Virus record (IMG/VR): IMGVR_UViG_3300027969_000417
Location: 1-24,076 of that record
From: a virus
DNA: 24,076 nucleotides
Direction: 5' to 3' (one strand)
Shown here: in pieces, positions 21,310 to 24,076 of the stretch
How positions within the stretch are numbered: position 1 is the stretch's first letter
Layout: every line of letters begins with the position of its first letter
Notes under the pieces: model-generated
Told to the model about the DNA's origin: nothing
What the model saw: only the letters and a program-made list of their open reading frames with translations
The model's database searches: none
Made by a program: the position numbers and the translations under genes

Positions 21310-21520
21310 TTTTGCCTGTGCAAACGGGCATAAAACCGAAAGACTTGTCAATTATGAGTTGATGAGTTTTAGGTGTGAATGCGGAGAAACAGCCAACCGC
21401 ATTTTGTCTGCTCCTAACTTCAAGTTAGAAGGGTGGTCTGGTTCTTTCCCATCAGAGCATGGGAAGTTCGAGAAGAAACACCTAGATCAACTGAAGTGGG
21501 AGCAAAAGCACAACTCATAA
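21293..21520 (+). CDS. Small zinc-ribbon protein (FmdB-like)
   Basis: A 75-residue protein with a compact cysteine set: FACANGH, then FRCECGETANRIL, as in small zinc ribbons of the FmdB regulator type, followed by an FKLEGWSGSFP segment and a lysine-rich end. GAGGA at 21283-21287 supports ATG 21293; ATG 21302 is the alternative. The overlap with the preceding gene is 17 bases. It lies just upstream of the scaffold gene. A role in head assembly is possible but not shown. Confidence 0.7.
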   Translation: MKRMFDFACANGHKTERLVNYELMSFRCECGETANRILSAPNFKLEGWSGSFPSEHGKFEKKHLDQLKWEQKHNS

Positions 21521-21577
21521 GCAGAAATGCCGAGTTGAATGTCCTAGAACCGATGAACGGCAGGAAAAGGAAGAAAT

Positions 21578-22333
21578 ATGTTGATTGACAATGAAGATGA
21601 GTCGCTAAGTGAGTTAGATGCAGTCGAGCAAAAGAAGCAACTACCTGAGACTGAACCCTTATCCGAGATGCCTGATAAATACAGGAATAAATCTTTGGAA
21701 GAAGTGGTCAAAATGCACCAAGAAGTTGAAAAACTTATGGGCAGACAGGCGCAAGAAGTTGGGGAAGTGCGTAAGCTGGCAGATGAACTCATAAAGCAAA
21801 ACCTCTCCTCTAGGCAACAACCTATTGAAAAAGAGCCAGAAGTAGATTTTTTTGAGAATCCACAAGAGGCAGTTCGTAGAACAGTTGATAACCATCCCGA
21901 TGTACTTGCGGCTAGACAAGCTGGTCAAGAGTTCAAAAAGATGCAGATTCAACAAAAGCTGGCGCAAGAGCATCCTGATTTTGGTCAGATTGCTCAAGAT
22001 ACAGACTTTGTGAATTGGGTGAAATCTTCACCTATTCGCCTTGGTTTGTACGCAAAAGCTGATGGTGAGTTTGATTACGACAGTGCAAATGAATTGTTAA
22101 GTACCTATAAACAGTTGCGTGGTGTTAAGGCAAGACAGACTACAGATGCAGGGGAAACTCAGCGAAAGTCAAACCTTAAGGCAGCAAGTGTTGATGTAGG
22201 TGGAAGTGGGGAGTCTGGAAAGAGGGTCTATAGAAGGGCTGATCTAATTCGGCTGAAAATGACCGACCCAGATCGTTACGATCAGTTAAGCGGAGAAATC
22301 ATGCAGGCTTATCAAGACGGACGGGTCAAATAA
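21578..22333 (+). CDS. Head scaffolding protein
   Basis: A 251-residue acidic, coiled-coil-rich protein directly before the capsid gene, with AAGGAAG before its ATG. The N-terminal half has helices such as KSLEEVVKMHQEVEKLMG; a central region resembles YNPHDFxxI-type scaffold cores (HPDFGQIAQDTDFVNWV); the C-terminal end is basic and helical (RRADLIRLKMTDPDRYDQL), as in scaffolds that bind coat protein by a C-terminal helix-loop-helix. It guides prohead assembly and leaves or is degraded before packaging. The assignment rests on position, composition and this pattern. Confidence 0.85.
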   Translation: MLIDNEDESLSELDAVEQKKQLPETEPLSEMPDKYRNKSLEEVVKMHQEVEKLMGRQAQEVGEVRKLADELIKQNLSSRQQPIEKEPEVDFFENPQEAVRRTVDNHPDVLAARQAGQEFKKMQIQQKLAQEHPDFGQIAQDTDFVNWVKSSPIRLGLYAKADGEFDYDSANELLSTYKQLRGVKARQTTDAGETQRKSNLKAASVDVGGSGESGKRVYRRADLIRLKMTDPDRYDQLSGEIMQAYQDGRVK

Positions 22334-22362
22334 TTTAACCTATCGTTTTTTGGAGATTTAAC

Positions 22363-23316
22363 ATGGCAACCTCATTTTCCCCCACCAATTCGGTGACAGT
22401 AACCACAGCAGCTAATTTCATCCCTGAAATTTGGTCAGATGAAATCGTAGCTGCCTACAAGAAAAACTTGGTTCTTGCGAACCTCATTATGAAGATGAAC
22501 TTTAAGGGCAAGAAGGGTGATGTAATTCACATTCCCGCACCTACCCGTGGTTCTGCTTCTGCTAAAGCCGCTGAAACAGCAGTCACCTTGATTGCCGCTA
22601 CAGAGTCTGAAGTTCAAGTTTCTATCAATAAGCATTACGAATACAGCCGTTTGATTGAAGATATTGTTGAAGCCCAAGCCCTGAACAGCTTGCGTAACTT
22701 CTATACTTCTGATGCTGGTTATGCTCTGGCTAAACAAGTTGATACTGACTTGGTTCAGTTGGGTCGTTCTACCAATGGCGGTGCTGGTACAAACGCATAT
22801 GCGACTGGGGCTTTCATTGGTGGTGATGGTACTACTGCTTATGTTGCTGGTAGCAACAATGAGTCAGCATTGACCGATGCCGCTATTCGCCGCACTATTC
22901 AGCGTCTTGACGACACTGATACCCCAATGGATCAGCGTTTCTTTCTGATTCCTCCCTCAAGCCGTAACACGCTGATGGGTCTGGCAAGATATACCGAGCA
23001 AGCCTTTGTCGGTGGTACTAACAATACCATTCGCACTGGTGAAATCGGTAACCTCTATGGTATCCCTGTGTTTGTCTCAAGCAATTGCGATACAGCATCA
23101 GGTTCTGCTGCCGCACGGGTTTGCTTGATGGGTCACAAGGATTCATTGGTTTTGGTTGAACAAATAGCTATTCGCTCACAAGTTCAGTACCAACAACCGT
23201 ACCTTGCAACTTTGTATACTGCTGACACTCTGTATGGAGTTCAAATCCTCCGTTCAGCGGCAAGCACTGGTGCGGCTAAGTCTGCATCTATGTTCGCTTT
23301 GTTGGTTCCTGCCTAA
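22363..23316 (+). CDS. Major capsid protein
   Basis: A 317-residue protein with a strong ribosome site (GGAG, 8-9 bases before the ATG), encoded after the scaffold. It starts with a flexible segment, then FIPEIWSDEIVAAYKKNLVLANLI, a typical beginning for HK97-fold coat proteins of this length, followed by GDVIHIPAPTRG, a long helix (SLRNFYTSDAGYALAKQVDTDL, the probable spine helix) and a C-terminal P-domain-like part with LYGIPVFVSSN. It should form the icosahedral shell. A terminator-like hairpin follows, consistent with high expression. Confidence 0.9.
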   Translation: MATSFSPTNSVTVTTAANFIPEIWSDEIVAAYKKNLVLANLIMKMNFKGKKGDVIHIPAPTRGSASAKAAETAVTLIAATESEVQVSINKHYEYSRLIEDIVEAQALNSLRNFYTSDAGYALAKQVDTDLVQLGRSTNGGAGTNAYATGAFIGGDGTTAYVAGSNNESALTDAAIRRTIQRLDDTDTPMDQRFFLIPPSSRNTLMGLARYTEQAFVGGTNNTIRTGEIGNLYGIPVFVSSNCDTASGSAAARVCLMGHKDSLVLVEQIAIRSQVQYQQPYLATLYTADTLYGVQILRSAASTGAAKSASMFALLVPA

Positions 23317-23327
23317 TTGCAGTTGCG

Positions 23328-23358
23328 CCCCCTGCCCTAGTGGTGGGGGGACTTTTTT
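23328..23358 (+). terminator. Terminator after the capsid gene
   Basis: CCCCCTGCC at 23328-23336 pairs with GGTGGGGGG at 23342-23350 (nine pairs including two G-T) around a CTAGT loop, then AC and six Ts at 23353-23358. Confidence 0.75.
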
Positions 23359-23380
23359 AACCTAATTAGGAGAAATCAAA

Positions 23381-23704
23381 ATGGCAGCAGCAACAGCAGT
23401 AGTTTCACGCCGTGGTAATGACAGTTTTCGGGGTTTATTCTCTGATACATGGTCTGTTTCAGCAACTCTTGACGCATCATCTCTTGCAGATGGCGTTGGT
23501 GAGACAAACACAATAGCAGTAGCAGGAGTCAAGTTAGGCGACATTGTGATGAACGTAAGTTTGGGTGTAGATGTCTCAGGCATATCTATCACACCTTACG
23601 TTTCAGCGGCTAACGTAGTGTCTATTCGTTTCCAAAACGAGTCAGGCGGTACATTGGACTTAGCATCCACAACAGTTCGCTGTGTGGTTGTTAGGCTGGT
23701 TTAA
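23381..23704 (+). CDS. Small beta-rich protein, probable virion component
   Basis: A 107-residue protein with AGGAG eight bases before its ATG. It lacks charge clusters and is rich in V, S, T and A, with alternating hydrophobic strands (ATLDASSLADGVGETNTIAV and onward, then VSIRFQNESGGTLDLASTTV). The fold looks like a small beta-sandwich. Its place right after the capsid gene, between two terminator-like hairpins, fits a head decoration or head-fibre protein. No family recognised. Confidence 0.7.
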   Translation: MAAATAVVSRRGNDSFRGLFSDTWSVSATLDASSLADGVGETNTIAVAGVKLGDIVMNVSLGVDVSGISITPYVSAANVVSIRFQNESGGTLDLASTTVRCVVVRLV

Positions 23705-23709
23705 AGATT

Positions 23710-23735
23710 GGGGGGCTAGTCCCCCCTTTCTCATT
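23710..23735 (+). terminator. Hairpin after the decoration-like gene
   Basis: GGGGGG at 23710-23715 pairs with CCCCCC at 23721-23726 around a CTAGT loop, followed by the weak T tract TTTCTCATTT. It is a strong stem with imperfect terminator features. Confidence 0.55.
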
Positions 23736-23745
23736 TAAGGGTTTT

Positions 23746-23955
23746 ATGGCTACTTTTCGTTGTCTTCAAACAGGTAATACTGTGACTTTTACATATCAGC
23801 ATGATATTGATTCTATGAAGGGTCATCAGGGGTATGTAAGAATAGATGAACCAGAAGTAACCATAGAATCTGAAACTAGAACAGATACCGCATTTGCGCC
23901 TGTCATGCCCACAATTAAGCGTATGGGAAGACCCCGAAAGGTAGCAAATGGCTGA
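23746..23955 (+). CDS. Small hypothetical phage protein
   Basis: A 69-residue product with AAGGG just before its ATG. It begins MATFRCLQTGNTVTFTYQHD, has a beta-rich first half and a basic C-terminus (TIKRMGRPRKVANG). I recall short relatives in other tailed phages near the head genes, without a known role. Its end overlaps the next gene by 8 bases. Confidence 0.7.
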   Translation: MATFRCLQTGNTVTFTYQHDIDSMKGHQGYVRIDEPEVTIESETRTDTAFAPVMPTIKRMGRPRKVANG

Positions 23956-24076
23956 GATTGATGCAAGAGATTTTGGTAGGTTAGAGGCTCAAGTTGATTC
24001 TCTACATGGTCAGGTAACTCAGTTGAGTACCGATGTAAAAGCCCTTTTGGAACTTGCTAACAAGTCTAAAGGCGGT
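23948..24076 (+). CDS. Start of a coiled-coil protein, cut by the window edge
   Basis: Forty-three residues are visible from ATG 23948, starting MAEIDARDFGRLEAQVDSLH and continuing as a coiled-coil-like helix up to KSKGG. The start overlaps the preceding gene by 8 bases. A short coiled coil followed by a membrane segment just after this point would resemble small XhlA- or holin-like phage proteins, but the rest lies outside the window. Confidence 0.65.
   Translation, partial: MAEIDARDFGRLEAQVDSLHGQVTQLSTDVKALLELANKSKGG

Overview
The window is a stretch of a double-stranded DNA tailed-phage genome, about 24 kb of dense, mostly plus-strand genes. Terminase small and large subunits, a long P22-type portal, a scaffold and an HK97-fold-like capsid protein identify it. 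A 688-residue portal with a glutamine-rich C-terminal helix favours a podovirus-like head, but the tail-tube genes lie outside. Consensus DnaA boxes, an Rz/Rz1 spanin pair and strong Shine-Dalgarno sites point to a Gram-negative host. Many proteins look like those of phages of freshwater Betaproteobacteria, but that is recall and was not tested. No integrase, excisionase or attachment site is visible.

Layout. (1) 1-1752, plus strand: lysis cassette with an upstream partial membrane protein, an inner-membrane/lipoprotein overlapping pair, a two-TM holin candidate, Rz with Rz1 nested inside it, and an M15 peptidase endolysin. (2) 1706-4004, minus strand: an operon of about eleven very small genes, many joined by 4-nt ATGA overlaps, driven by a good sigma70-like promoter at 4038-4065. 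Three of these are short genes found by reading the sequence: 3454-3540, 2739-2852 and 2082-2228. (3) 4005-4156: divergent control region with a palindromic operator candidate and a near-leaderless promoter for an XRE-type regulator. (4) 4157-11963, plus: regulator, RuvC-like resolvase, PAPS-reductase-like protein, Cas4/RecB-like nuclease, SSB-like protein with an acidic tail, a clear terminator, a TET-associated-type glycosyltransferase, a primase-helicase, a structured GACAAA-repeat element, and two unknown genes. (5) 11964-12633: a 670-bp gene-free region with five DnaA boxes, 11-bp iteron-like repeats and long inverted repeats; this is a candidate replication origin and possibly the packaging site. 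(6) 12634-24076, plus: terS, terL, portal, collagen-like fibre, tail protein with repeated modules, tail-fibre assembly chaperone, endonuclease VII, two small genes, scaffold, major capsid protein, a small probable virion protein and small genes running off the right edge.

The genes fit a regulated infection programme. The XRE switch would separate the left mini-gene operon from the rightward replication and recombination genes. Those genes would act at the DnaA-box origin; the packaging and head genes and the lysis cassette would act late. The points most worth a second look are the DnaA-box origin, the GACAAA element, the endonuclease VII gene that seems to have captured the start of its neighbour, the glycosyltransferase without a visible base oxidase, the two spanin-like pairs and the mini-gene operon.
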